A stretch of DNA of 64,000 nucleotides from Sequoia sempervirens (lineage: Eukaryota > Streptophyta > Pinopsida > Cupressales > Cupressaceae), in assembly GCA_007258455.2 (NCBI GenBank), contig VDFB02252616.1, positions 119,200,552 to 119,264,551 of the forward strand, in the 5' to 3' direction. This document shows, piece after piece, positions 12,101-22,023 of this stretch. Positions within the stretch are counted from its first letter, which is position 1. Every line of letters begins with the position of its first letter. Both the position numbers and the translations under genes were made by a program. A model generated the notes under the pieces. That model was not told the origin of the DNA. It did no database searches and saw only the letters and a program-made list of their open reading frames with translations.

Positions 12101-13413
12101 AACCATGAAATAACTCCACATGAAAGAAAAATATTCACATTAAAACATAAGTAACACTAATCACAAACATAACAGCCCAGCGAACCACAGGGTTTAACAC
12201 CAACAAGTTGAGATCCAAAACCAAGGCTAGACAACAAAATCAATCACATATCTCATAAAAAACATTCAAACAGATGCAACAGTCCAACCATAGGGTAAAA
12301 GAGATAAGACATTGTCCCTTGACAACACAAAAAGGTGGTCACACATTTAATAAATTGTCCCTAATTAGGGACAATGGCTAGGGTTAGGGTATAATTTGGG
12401 CCTAGATGTTATCTCCTCAACCACCATTGGGATTAGAGGCACGCTCAAACCTGCTAATTCAGGTGGAGACGTAGCCTAGTACCTGTTCACTCAAACATAC
12501 AATTTAGAGCACATGTGCATAATAGCCAAAGCACTAGGAAATAAAACTCTAGCAATTGTATCTCATTCTCGTATGTCCCCCATACGTCCAATGGTACGAT
12601 GCTGCTCTTTCCACTTATCCTAACAAACATACTACTGCATCATTTAACTATCTAAGTAAATCTTTGCATAATAATAATAACATGACATTATACACCATAC
12701 TCACCAAATCACTAACAGAAGTGCATGTCCCATATTGCAACCACAAAGTTTGAATACAAGTCAATACATCTTCATCTTCAAGTTCCAAAGTCAAACTTCC
12801 TGCACATCTACGGTGAGAATGGAGGAGCACTACAATACTGTACTAACTCTCTCCATGTTTTTCAGATTTTCTCCCCTTTGACATCAATGGAAAATGGCCA
12901 TAGACTAATCCAAATCTCTTTCTTGTATTGAACTCTTTTTCTCTCCCCCTTTGACAACATCCAAAGGGAAATACATGTACCTTTCACACATCATCTGCGT
13001 TGGATTTGTCTTTTTTTTCCCTTTTGAAATCTGCATACACCACTTGCAACACCAACAAGCAACTACAATGTACTTTATTACACTTAATTTTCTACACTCT
13101 CCCCCTTAGGTGCATAAAATATGCTCCAACTGACTTCACCAACCAATAATAATACTACATATTCCCCATGAGAGGTAGCCTTCATTAGTCTAGAACAAAA
13201 GAATAAATCTTCAATTGCTCCACTAGACTGATGCACACTCTTATGCATCTAGTTGAAAGGACAGGAAATAACCCCTAACATCTTCCAAAGATACTCAAAA
13301 GTATCTTTAGGAAGATCCTTCATGAAAATATTTACAACTTGATCCTTTGTAGGCATATAGTCCAACTTCACCTCATTTTCTGCAACCTTCTCTCTTAGAA
13401 AGTGATACCAAAT
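9142..13413. other. 3' non-coding region of copia B with a probable AT-rich insert
   Basis: No credible gene is seen. The strongly AT-rich part from about 9315 (starting TGTAACGCCCCGCTAAAGG) to about 12700 looks unlike the flanking copia sequence and may be a separate LTR-type insertion. A related start (ATAACAGCCCAGCGAACCACA, near 12170) may be its second terminus. A pyrimidine block near 12868 (TTCTCCCCTTTGACATCAATGG) resembles the PPT region at 9126. Boundaries are uncertain. Confidence 0.4.
12354..12375. repeat. Perfect 22-bp palindrome
   Basis: The half-site ATTGTCCCTAA is followed directly by its exact reverse complement with no spacer, in AT-rich DNA. It could extrude as a cruciform or be a dimeric binding site; no function can be assigned. 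Confidence 0.8.
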
Positions 13414-13655
13414 TCAGATATGCTTTGTCCTTGAATGCATCACTGGATTCTTTGAAATATTGATAGAACTTGTATTATCACACAAGATAGAAATAAGTTC
13501 ATCATATGATATTCTGATATCCTTCAATGTTTGCTTCATCCACAACACCCATGTGTAGCAAGATGTTGCAATATACTTTTCCTCTACAGTAGATAAAGAT
13601 ATTGAATCTTGCTTTTTGTTTAGCCAAGAAACCAACCCGCTTCCAAGAAAGAAAG
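13414..13655 (-). pseudogene. Copia B RNase H, C-terminal part
   Basis: Carries the copia RNase H signature LVSWLNKKQDSISLSTVEEKYIATS and the tail SINISKNPVMHSRTKHI. RNase H removes the RNA strand during reverse transcription. The frame is cut at 13655 by the 3-kb LTR insertion. The preceding residues (GGAF) lie on the far side, near 16649-16660, and the two halves meet within one codon run if the insertion and one copy of the 5-bp duplication are removed. Confidence 0.88.
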
Positions 13656-13967
13656 TGTAGAAGTTGATAATCCAACCTCATAGATTTCAATGAACACATG
13701 CAAACAAATAACCTATCACAAAAAAGAGATCAAGAGACACAAGAATGGTGCTCTACAAACATGAAGCAAAAATGCAGCAACCAGTATATTAGATTACAAA
13801 AGATCAATCCTTATAAAAGGAGATCCAAACCTTAAAGGTGAAAACCCTAGGAATAATAATAAAATAAAGAATGCCTAAGTTTAGCTTAAGTGAAATGAAG
13901 TAAAGGTGACTTAATTAATTAATCAATATGATTAAATTAATTAAGTAAACAACCTATTACTCTAACA
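13656..13967 (-). repeat. 3' LTR of the non-autonomous element
   Basis: Begins TGTAGAAGTTGATAATCC and ends CTCTAACA on the plus strand. Nearly collinear with the copy at 16337, with scattered substitutions and small indels that cancel out in length. Confidence 0.93.
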
Positions 13968-14147
13968 ACGCCCTTAAGATGAACTTAGGGAGAAGCTAAA
14001 AAAATAAGGACAGATGCATGAAAGTAAAGATGGGTCCCAACAACTAGGCCTAATGAGGTACCCATGCACAAATGTAAAAGATCTCTCACAAGAGGAGAAA
14101 AGGAGAAAACCTCGTGGGAAAAACTCCTCTCCAAAAGAGAAATACAT

Positions 14148-14290
14148 GTGAAGGACTAAGAAGCCTCCAAACAAGAATTTCTCAAAAAGAATAAGAATGA
14201 GTGAAGGACTAAAGAAGCCTCCAAACAAGAGTGAAGGACTGAAGAAGCCTCCAACAAGAGTGAAGAATGAAGAAGCCTCCAACCAAGAAG
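14148..14290. repeat. Minisatellite, about 30-bp unit, four copies
   Basis: Copies starting at 14148, 14201, 14231 and 14260 share GTGAAGGACTAAAGAAGCCT-type sequence followed by CCAAACAAGA. The first copy is expanded by about 23 bp. The minus-strand open frame spanning it is a by-product of the repeat, not a recognised protein. Confidence 0.75.
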
Positions 14291-15223
14291 AAATTGTCCC
14301 AAAAGATAGGAACAAAGGATGAACATAAAAAACACCACTGAAGCATGAAGAAGCTGCAAACACTGTCATAGAATGACTGCTAAAATCTTGAAAGAAGAAC
14401 CTTCGCTGAAACATATGATGATCAGGATCAAGAAGACAAGAATCTATATGAATTCCCCCAATGACACTACTCAAATCCGATGGAAAACCAAGGCAAACAT
14501 CAAGAACTCAAAGATACAAATGGCACAAGTACTAATAGTATGAAGAACTGATCAAGTGAAAATGGAAGGTCGCCTCCTAAATGCAAGAGTTTACATATGG
14601 TAAGTGATCCATCTCAATGAAATACAAGTAACCAGCCACTGATGTACTCTGTATCTAAAAGTACATAGGAAAAAATACTAAATACATAGCTCACTCCAAC
14701 AAAACCAAGGAAGCAATATCACCAATAGTAGAAACCCCCCTATAATGCTAACAAGGGAGAGTCATGACAGGTACACTGAAACTAAATGCCAAAAAAAAGT
14801 GCATGAAGAAGAACCAAGAACATATGAATGTGAAAACATGAAAGTACCAGCAAAGTATAAAGGGTGTGCAAACAAAGGCACACGCGCATGAATCAAGAAT
14901 CAATGTGATTCACTGTTGTCATAGAAGGAACACTCACTAGACAAAGGTATGATGGAAAACAAAGGAAAACATCAACCCCCATGGCACTTTATAGAATAGT
15001 GTAAGTACAATAATGGCACAATATGATGTGCAAGAATCCCAATACTACACATACAAAGTTGAGGCACTTTATTTCAGTGTGTTTATAGATGATAAATACA
15101 TGCAATGTGAGCCCATAAGGTCCAAAAAAGGACTACATCTGAGAAGAAATATTTTTAGAAAAAACAAAAACTAAAATCTAGAAACCACTTGCACCATTAC
15201 AAATAGTTCAGAACCAGCTTTGT

Positions 15224-15442
15224 GATGATATCTTGTTTTCCCATTTTCGACATCATATGCAAAAGTTATACCAAAAACATTGAGGGAAACTCCAGAAAAG
15301 AAGATCTGACTTTGACTAGAAATAACATAAACCTAAGAAAAAATCTCCAAAAAATACCTACACCACTTAAAAGTGCGTTGAGTCCTCTTTCTGACGATAT
15401 CTTGTTTTCCCGATTTCGACACCGTGGGCAAAAGTTATGGTC
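15224..15442. repeat. Diverged direct repeat, about 45 bp
   Basis: GATATCTTGTTTTCCC(A/G)ATTTCGAC followed by a short variable word and GCAAAAGTTAT occurs near 15227 and again near 15393, about 165 bp apart. A second repeated word, GATGGCC(A)TATGGCCGTCAC-like, occurs near 15496 and 15541. Confidence 0.65.
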
Positions 15443-15649
15443 TCCGGAAGAAAACCACCCTGAAAGGGCAATTACATAGTCAGATGGAAAAAGTTTGATG
15501 GCCATATGGCCGTCACAGTCGAAATACAACAATATAATTGATGGCCAAATGGCCGTCACCGTATTTTCCCAATTGGGCTTTCTTTTTTTTTTAATGTTTT
15601 AAAAAAAAAAAGTTTACCTTAATAATTTAAAAAAAAAAAATTAAACAAA

Positions 15650-15815
15650 AAGAGGGGGTGGCCCGCTCCCTATGCCCCAAGGGGAGCCCGCCGCAATGCC
15701 AAAGTGGCAAGTGGGTGGTACACCCCCTACTGTACCTATTGTAGAGGGGGTCAGACCCAATGCCTGCCATAATGGCAGGTTGGTGGTACCCTTGGGTACC
15801 GTCCGTCCCTTTTTT
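15650..15815. repeat. GC-rich patch with short hairpins
   Basis: A GC-rich island in AT-rich DNA with small inverted repeats: TGCCATAATGGCA near 15765 and GGTACCCTTGGGTACC near 15785. Frames on both strands here are not recognisable proteins. A packaging or structural RNA role in the parent element is possible but unproven. Confidence 0.5.
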
Positions 15816-16324
15816 TTAATAAAAACTGGTTTTTTTAAATACAAAAAAAAAAACTTGCAGCTTTTCAAGGCTTTAAATAAATTTTTTTCAATATGATTTT
15901 TTTGATGTTTTTTTTTGCAGGAAAAAAAATTGAATTTTTTTTTTGAAAAAATTACCTCAATTCATGTGTTGGGAGGTCGTACGCCTCTCTAGCAAAAAAA
16001 AATTGCCTCAAAGGCTCCTAGCTCAAAATTCGATGATTTGGTAGTTGATCTTAGAGTTTTTGGGCCTTCTGAGCATGATGGTGAGGTCTGTTTGGGCCCA
16101 AAGTGCACCGAAAAACCAGCTACCCATTGGATTTAGCAAAAAAACCCTTTCTTCAAACCCTCACAGATTTGCAAACGAAAGCCAATTTTGACAAAACAAA
16201 GGTCAATCTTGACTGTTCTGGTAGCTCTGGATTCAATGGAGAGGTAGGATTTTACCCTAGATGCACAAAAAATTGCTTCAAGACAAGATCCCTCAAAAAA
16301 GGAACAAGAAGTTGGAGATTTGGA

Positions 16325-16336
16325 GCTCTGATACCA
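16325..16336 (-). promoter_or_regulatory. PBS of the non-autonomous element
   Basis: The minus strand reads TGGTATCAGAGC, directly abutting the 5' LTR with no spacer. It matches the initiator tRNA-Met primer class used by copia A, copia B and the chromovirus at 39.2-45.3 kb. Confidence 0.93.
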
Positions 16337-16648
16337 TGTAGAAGTTGATAATCCAACCTCACATATCCCAATGAACACTTGCAAACAAATGAACTGTCAC
16401 ACAAAAGAGATCAAGAGAAACAAGAATGATGCTCTACAAACATGAAGCAAAAATGCATTAACCAGTATATTAGATTAAAAAAGATCAATCCTTACAAAAG
16501 GAGATCCAAACCCTAAAGGTGAAAACCCTAGGAATAATAATAAAATAAAGAATTCCTAAGTTTAGCTTAAGTGAAATAAAGTAAAGGTGACTTAATTAAT
16601 CAATCAATATGATTAAATTAATTAAGTAAACAACCTATTACTCTAATA
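16337..16648 (-). repeat. 5' LTR of the non-autonomous element
   Basis: The right-hand 312-bp copy; its outer end is mutated (CTCTAATA in place of CTCTAACA). The AAAAG after it is the partner of GAAAG before the left copy. Confidence 0.92.
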
Positions 16649-16653
16649 AAAAG

Positions 16654-17880
16654 CACCTCCACTTGTACATCTATAATCCACACAACCCACCCAATTTACA
16701 TCTATATAGGCACTTAAAAAAATGTATCATTTGGATACCATAGACCATAGTTTGAAGTGCCCTGCAAATATCTGAATATCCTCTTTACTACTTCCATATG
16801 TGATTCTCTAGGATCTTCTTGAAATTTGGCCACAAGACAAACAATATGCATGATATCTGGTCTAGTAACAATTAGATATAGCAGTCCACCAAGCATTGAT
16901 CAGTATTTTCTCTGATCAGCCTTAGGAGATTCATCATTCTTGATCAACTTGCAACCAGTAACTATAGGAGTACATATCAATTTAGATTCTTCCATTCCAA
17001 ACTTCTTCAACATTTCCTTGACATATTTTAACTAGGAAATGAATATTTCTTTTTCTATCTAACTGATTTGTAGCCCAAGGAAGAAATTCATCTCCCCAAA
17101 CATTGACATCTCAAAATCATTTTACATCTCTTCTGCAAATCTCTTGCACATTACATCATTTCCTCCAAAGATTATATCATCAACATACACAACCACAATA
17201 AATTTTTGACCCTTGTCAACTTTCAAGTAAAGATTGTTATCTATGGTACCTTCATTGAATCCCTGCTACAAAAAATACTTGTCCAATCTTTCATACCAAG
17301 ATCTAGGAGCTTGCTTGAGTCCATATTGTGCCTTCTTCAATCTACAAACCATATTAGGATTATTTGATAACTGAAATCCTTTTGGTTGTTAAATGTATAC
17401 ATCTTCTTCCAACTCACCATTCAAGAATGCAAACTTCACATCCATCTGATAAACCTTGAAGTCCGTATGTGCTCCAAAGAACAAAAATATCCTAATGGCC
17501 TTGATTCTTGCCATCAAAGAAAATATCTCCTCAAAATCTATTCCTTCCACTTGTGAGTAGCCCTTACACACAAGTCTAGCCTTATTTCTAACAAATTATC
17601 CATTCTCATTCAGCTTGTTTTGGAATACCTATTTAATTCCTATTGCATTCTTGTTTGCTAGTCTTGGGACTAATTCCCAAGTCCGATTCTTCTCAATCTA
17701 CATCAATTCTTCTTCCATGGCTTTGGTCCAATTCTGATGCTTACATGCCTTAATCATTGTCTTAGGTTCTACTTTGGAAAGTAGGCATTGATTTACCAAT
17801 TCTGTCATAACAACTTTTCTTGTCAACACACCTCTGCTCTTTTCACCAATGATCTGATTTTCAAAATGATTCTTTTGCAC
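16654..17880 (-). pseudogene. Copia B reverse transcriptase
   Basis: From the N-terminal side: EPKTMIKACKHQNWTKAMEE (17698-17880), [18 protein letters not shown] and [21 protein letters not shown] (17389-17571). Then come LKKAQYGLKQAPRSWYERLD, the catalytic YVDDIIFGG block (near 17190) and LGGLLYLIVTRPDIMHIVCL (16714-16896). These are the ordered RVT_2 blocks of copia RT. At least three stops and a frame change interrupt it. The YVDD box itself is intact. RNase H follows across the 3-kb insertion. Confidence 0.9.
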
Positions 17881-18036
17881 ATACTCTGAAGTCTTAGGAG
17901 TCCTTTATAGAGCTTCTTCCTCTTCAACCTACATCTCCTTTTCCTTTTCTTCTTCTTTTCCTTCTTCTCTGCAAGAAGACTCATTAGATTCATATCCTTC
18001 TATTAGTACTAATCTTTTATGTGGCTCTTCATCTAC

Positions 18037-18913
18037 TTAGACACTTGCACTTTCAACTATCTTCTTCAACCTCTTGTTGTAGCACCGGTAAGCCTTGCTT
18101 CTTATAGAATATCCAAGAAATTTTCCTTGATCTAACCTTGTATTAAACTTTCCCAAGTTTTCTTCATCTCTACTAATATAACATTTGCTTCCAAAAACTC
18201 TAAAATATTTGATAGTAGGAGTTCGTCCATACCATAGTTCATAGGGAGTCTTTGAATTGTTTAATCTTGCTTGTACTCTATTGAGTATGTATACTACAAT
18301 ATGAATAAATTCTCTCCAATAGACATCCATTATATTTGCTTCCTTCATCATTTTTCTTGTTGCTTCCTGAACTATACTATTCTTTCTCTCCATCACTCCA
18401 TTCTATTAAGGAGTTATAAGGGCTAACAAATACCTCTTTATTCCATGATCTTCACAAAAATTGTTAAATTGATTAGAGGTGAAATCTCCACCTCTGTCAA
18501 ACCTTAAGCACTTTATTTTCATACCCATTTCATTCTCAACCATAGCTTTAAATGCTTTAAAATTTTCTAGAGCTTCTGATTTTTCTTTAAGAAAATTTAC
18601 CTGTCATTCTAGAGTAATCATCAAAATAACAACATGAAATACCTATCACCTTGAAATATTCTTGTTCTTGTAGGTCTACATAGGTTTGTATCCACCAACT
18701 CCAAAGTTCCTATAATAGAATATTCTTTGATATTGAACCTCTTTCTTGTTTTCTTCCCAACCTAACATTCCTTGCAAACTCCATTGTATGCTTTGTAATT
18801 CTTGGCAGATCTCGCATAGCTTGAATAAAGTTGATCCTCACTAGACTATCAAAATTGATGTGACACATTCTTCTATTCCATAGCCAACTTTCATGATTTG
18901 AGTCATAGAACAC
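18037..18913 (-). pseudogene. Copia B pre-integrase zinc region and integrase core
   Basis: 18710-18913 holds the zinc-binding region (SWLWNRRMCHINFDSLVRI). Around 18400-18530 is the second catalytic region (LRFDRGGDFTSNQFNNF). 18037-18396 starts at the Glu motif (MMERKNS, normally VVERKN) and runs through TPYELWYGRTP to LGYSIRSKAYRCYNKRLKKIVE. The order matches copia A. A stop sits just before the Glu motif (near 18405) and the first catalytic block is degraded. Confidence 0.87.
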
Positions 18914-19032
18914 TTACCACTAACACCTTTGAGCTGATAAACATTCTCATATGTCCTTGTTCCAACAACAACTAGAGTTCTAAATCTTCCTTTTTTGATT
19001 TCACAACCACCATTCTAAAATATAATATTATA

Positions 19033-19296
19033 TCATTTGCTACACATTTTTCCTACACTCAATAGATTGTGCCAGAGACCCTTGACATAAAGAACATCAT
19101 CTTTATTATGCTTGTCATCAAAACTAATTGAAACTTTTCCACATATCTTAGTAGATATATCATCACCAAACTTAACAAGACCACCTTCAAACTTCTCAAT
19201 TTTAACAAACTTACTCTTATCACCTGTCAAATGATTTGAGCATCTATTGTCAATTATCCAATGTTTTTTCTCCTCTCTAGCATGAAAATTAGTCAC
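19033..19296 (-). pseudogene. Copia B protease, active site lost
   Basis: An 87-residue frame aligned with the copia protease: WIIDNRCSNHLTGDKSKF corresponds to WVLDSGCSNHMTGD in copia A, so the catalytic D-S-G has become D-N-R. The GGLVKFGDD and LWHNLLSVGKMC blocks are conserved. The substitution would abolish polyprotein cleavage. Confidence 0.87.
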
Positions 19297-19323
19297 TATA
19301 GTTCCTTTGATGTTTTGACCTGT

Positions 19324-19566
19324 TTATGGAGCAATTTCCTTCATACATCTTTTAGAGTCGGTAGAATTATTTTCATTTAGAGCAATGAACAAACATTCAT
19401 CATTTTCATCATCCAGGTAATTAGATTCATCATCAAATATGCTAGCATCTTCTTTAACATAATAACTTCTCTTGACATATATACTTTCATTATCCTTATA
19501 TTTATCATTTGAAACTTTAGTTGGACATCTTAAGCATAATGACCTATATTTCCACAATTGAAACAT
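19324..19566 (-). pseudogene. Copia B Gag spacer, acidic
   Basis: An 80-residue frame between the knuckle and the protease. It starts in a displaced frame over the zinc knuckle (CPTKVSNDKY) and has an acidic run (SIFDDESNYLDDENDECLF). It corresponds in position to the acidic spacer of copia A but lacks its long coiled coil. Confidence 0.7.
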
Positions 19567-20246
19567 TCAAAAGGAAAATTACCTTTGTACTTTCCAGTGC
19601 CCTTTTTCAGTCTTCTAACAAAATTTTCTTCTATCTCATCAAGATCATCCGGATCTGATCCATCATCCTTCTCTATTTTGCTAGCTTTAAAAGCAGTCTC
19701 TTTTTTTGAATCATTTTGACCAAACTCTCTCATTTCAAAAGTAGTTAAAGCACCAAACAACTGATCTCCATAATAATAATCTAAATCTTGAACTTCCTCA
19801 ATAGAAAAAACTTTAGGACTATAATATTTAAAAAGAGTTCTTAATACCTTCTTTACCACCTCATCTTCTTCCAATTTTCCACCAAGGCTATTGATGAAAT
19901 TGACAACTTCATCCACTCTATGCATGTATCTTGCAATATCTTCACCATCTGACATCCTTAGGGTTTCAAACTTAGTCTTCAAATTCTGCATCTTTTCTTG
20001 CTTGACCTTATCATCTCCTTCATAGATACTTTCCAGCTTCTTCCAGATTTCTTTACCAAATTTGTAGCCCATAAGCTTTATCAGTTTTGAATCAGCAAGG
20101 CCACTCAAAAGAGCCTTCCTTGCTTTTCCATTGTTCCCATGTGCTTTGATCTCATCATCAGTTGTCAAAGCATTAGTAGGCATTGTATATCCATCCTCAA
20201 TTGACTTCCAAACTACAAACCCTAGGGAAACAAGGAAATATTCCAT
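19530..20246 (-). pseudogene. Copia B Gag
   Basis: About 238 residues of copia Gag. The start is MEYFLVSLGFVVWKSIEDGY. Capsid blocks are LESIYEGDDKVKQEKMQNLK and ARYMHRVDEVVNFINSLGG. It ends in the zinc knuckle CFNCGNIGHYA, where a stop or frameshift removes the last Cys. The true start lies further upstream toward 20290, in a decayed stretch corresponding to FDGTDYVFW of copia A. Confidence 0.88.
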
Positions 20247-20349
20247 CCTAGTTTTCTAAAATGTATAATTTGTCTCATCAAACAAGGGATCCTCCTTGTG
20301 CACTATCCAAATCTATCTCAAGTGGCTAAGCTTCTTCCAAGGCACCTTA

Positions 20350-20360
20350 CTCTGATACCA
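20350..20360 (-). promoter_or_regulatory. Copia B primer-binding site
   Basis: The minus strand reads TGGTATCAGAG, then T in place of C: eleven bases complementary to initiator tRNA-Met, two bases from the LTR edge. Confidence 0.88.
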
Positions 20361-20362
20361 AA

Positions 20363-22023
20363 TATTAGATTCAAAAGGAAATTAAGAGGGGGATTAAATC
20401 AATTGTACATTAAAACATCAAAACCCTCATTAACATTCAGATATGTATTGCCCTTAAACCCTTAATCAGATTTAGCATGAAAGTAAACAAGTGAAAAAAT
20501 AACACATCGAAAAAACATGCATAATAAAACACCAGATTTACGTGGAAAACCCAAGAAGGGAAAAACCACAATGAGGATTAGCTCACAATATAAAGTAATA
20601 ACAACATTTAATACAATAGGCTCACTTCTAGAGGGCTCACTACCCAAAAGAAAGGTCTCACTACTAAAGGACTCAATGTCCAAAAGAAAGAAGATAGAAT
20701 AAGGGGTGGCTCACTGCCAATTTCAACTACTAACAATGCATCCCTCTTATGCTAAAGGTACAGTTCTACTGAAGGACAAACAACTCATTCAATAAACTAA
20801 AATGTAGACACCTTCTCACTGCATCTGGGAGTCATAAGAATTAAGGCTCGCACTTAAATCACCACACTTGATCACTTTCACATCTTTTGCATATCACTCT
20901 TCACACTTAATCTACACAACAACTCTCCTTGCATTTATACCATCTACAACTTAATATAATCTCAATTAAGCCAACCTTAAGGAAACATATGTACCTCAAC
21001 CATGCAACATCAAATATGTTGGAACCAAACACTTCCACAATGTAAAGAAGTGAAGGTAGAACATGCCACAACTTAACTAGGATCCAAATCTATACTGATA
21101 CGCTTCTCAACAATTCCACAAACAACATCCATCCTCTGCAATTAGTGCTATCACGCAAAGTTGACCAATCCTATGCTAACACTAACAAGCGACCACAAAC
21201 ACACCTCTCTAGATCTGAAAACATCTCACAGACCACACTACAACATTCCAAAACATCTTAAAATATTCCACATCATCACAATATTTGTCACTACTACTGC
21301 AATCACCTGAAACATAAGATCACCTTTATTTGGTATAACTAGACACACTGGCACAAATATCCAAGACACCAAATAACCTTGTAGAACACCACAGAACTTG
21401 AAACATCAAGGAAAGGTAGATACAAACAATATAAACACATTCATAGATCTACAAGACAAGAACCTTCACTACAAAGAAATGTAGATCAATTGCATTTCTC
21501 TCAGACACCCTGTTTCACTAGATAGACATATTGTCAAACACATCTTCCACTACAGAATGATCCAGAACTTGAATTTCTAGGTATAGAACCTATGAACACC
21601 TCAAACCATCATATCCAAACCATCCAGGCATATCTTCAACCATGAATAAATGCAAAACAGAACACTGAACACCACTTTGTCACACTGAACTCTCTTTGAT
21701 TCAAATTTTCTCAAAAGAACTTGAAAACCAAGTGAACCAATTGCATTAGCAACACTACTAACATCTTTGTAACACCTCTCATCAAATATAGCATATCCAA
21801 ATATCTCTCCAAACATAAATTTTGCAACTATATTGAAAAAAGACATCAATGACAATACCAATACTGTGTTGATTAACATCAATACCAACAACTTCGGGCT
21901 TCCAAAAACTCCAATGCTAGGGGTTGACATCATCAACACTAGCAACATTCCAACACTCTCCTCATACAAGGGGTTGGCATCAATGACAACACCCAAACAA
22001 CTCACAAACAATTCAAGCTTCCA
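20363..22023 (-). repeat. Copia B 5' LTR
   Basis: Starts TATTAGATTC (probably TGTTAGATTC with one mutation) beside the PBS and ends at AAGCTTCCA. The end agrees with the 3' LTR edge fixed by the PPT at 9124. Length is about 1,661 bp. Related LTR fragments occur at 8361-9124 and about 29830-30406. Frames inside are not genes. Confidence 0.82.

Larger units (their letters stand above)
13656..16648 (-). mobile_element. Non-autonomous LTR retrotransposon inside copia B RNase H
   Basis: Two 312-bp LTRs (13656-13967, 16337-16648) flank 2.36 kb with no gag or pol. On the minus strand the 5' LTR is the right-hand copy, next to an initiator-Met PBS. The target duplication is GAAAG (13651-13655) versus AAAAG (16649-16653), one base changed. 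At 2,993 bp it is larger than typical TRIMs and smaller than typical LARDs. Mobilisation would have needed proteins from another element; both copia elements here use the same primer class. Confidence 0.92.
8361..22023 (-). mobile_element. Copia B: nearly full-length, decayed Ty1/copia element
   Basis: On the minus strand: 5' LTR (20363-22023), initiator-Met PBS, gag, protease, integrase, RT, RNase H, a 3' non-coding part, PPT and a truncated 3' LTR (8361-9124). It has at least one later insertion: a 3-kb LTR element inside RNase H (13656-16648). An AT-rich block at about 9315-12700 may be another. Stops and frameshifts occur in every domain and the protease active site is lost, so it is dead. 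Domain wording (TPYELWYGR, YVDDIIFGG) is close to copia A. Confidence 0.85.

Noticed and set aside
14148..14290. CRISPR-like spaced repeats
   Set aside because: Repeats are adjacent and diverged with no unique spacers, and the DNA is plant nuclear.
15641..15896. Overlapping 75-residue frames on both strands
   Set aside because: GC-rich hairpin patch inside a non-coding element; neither frame has a recognisable motif.
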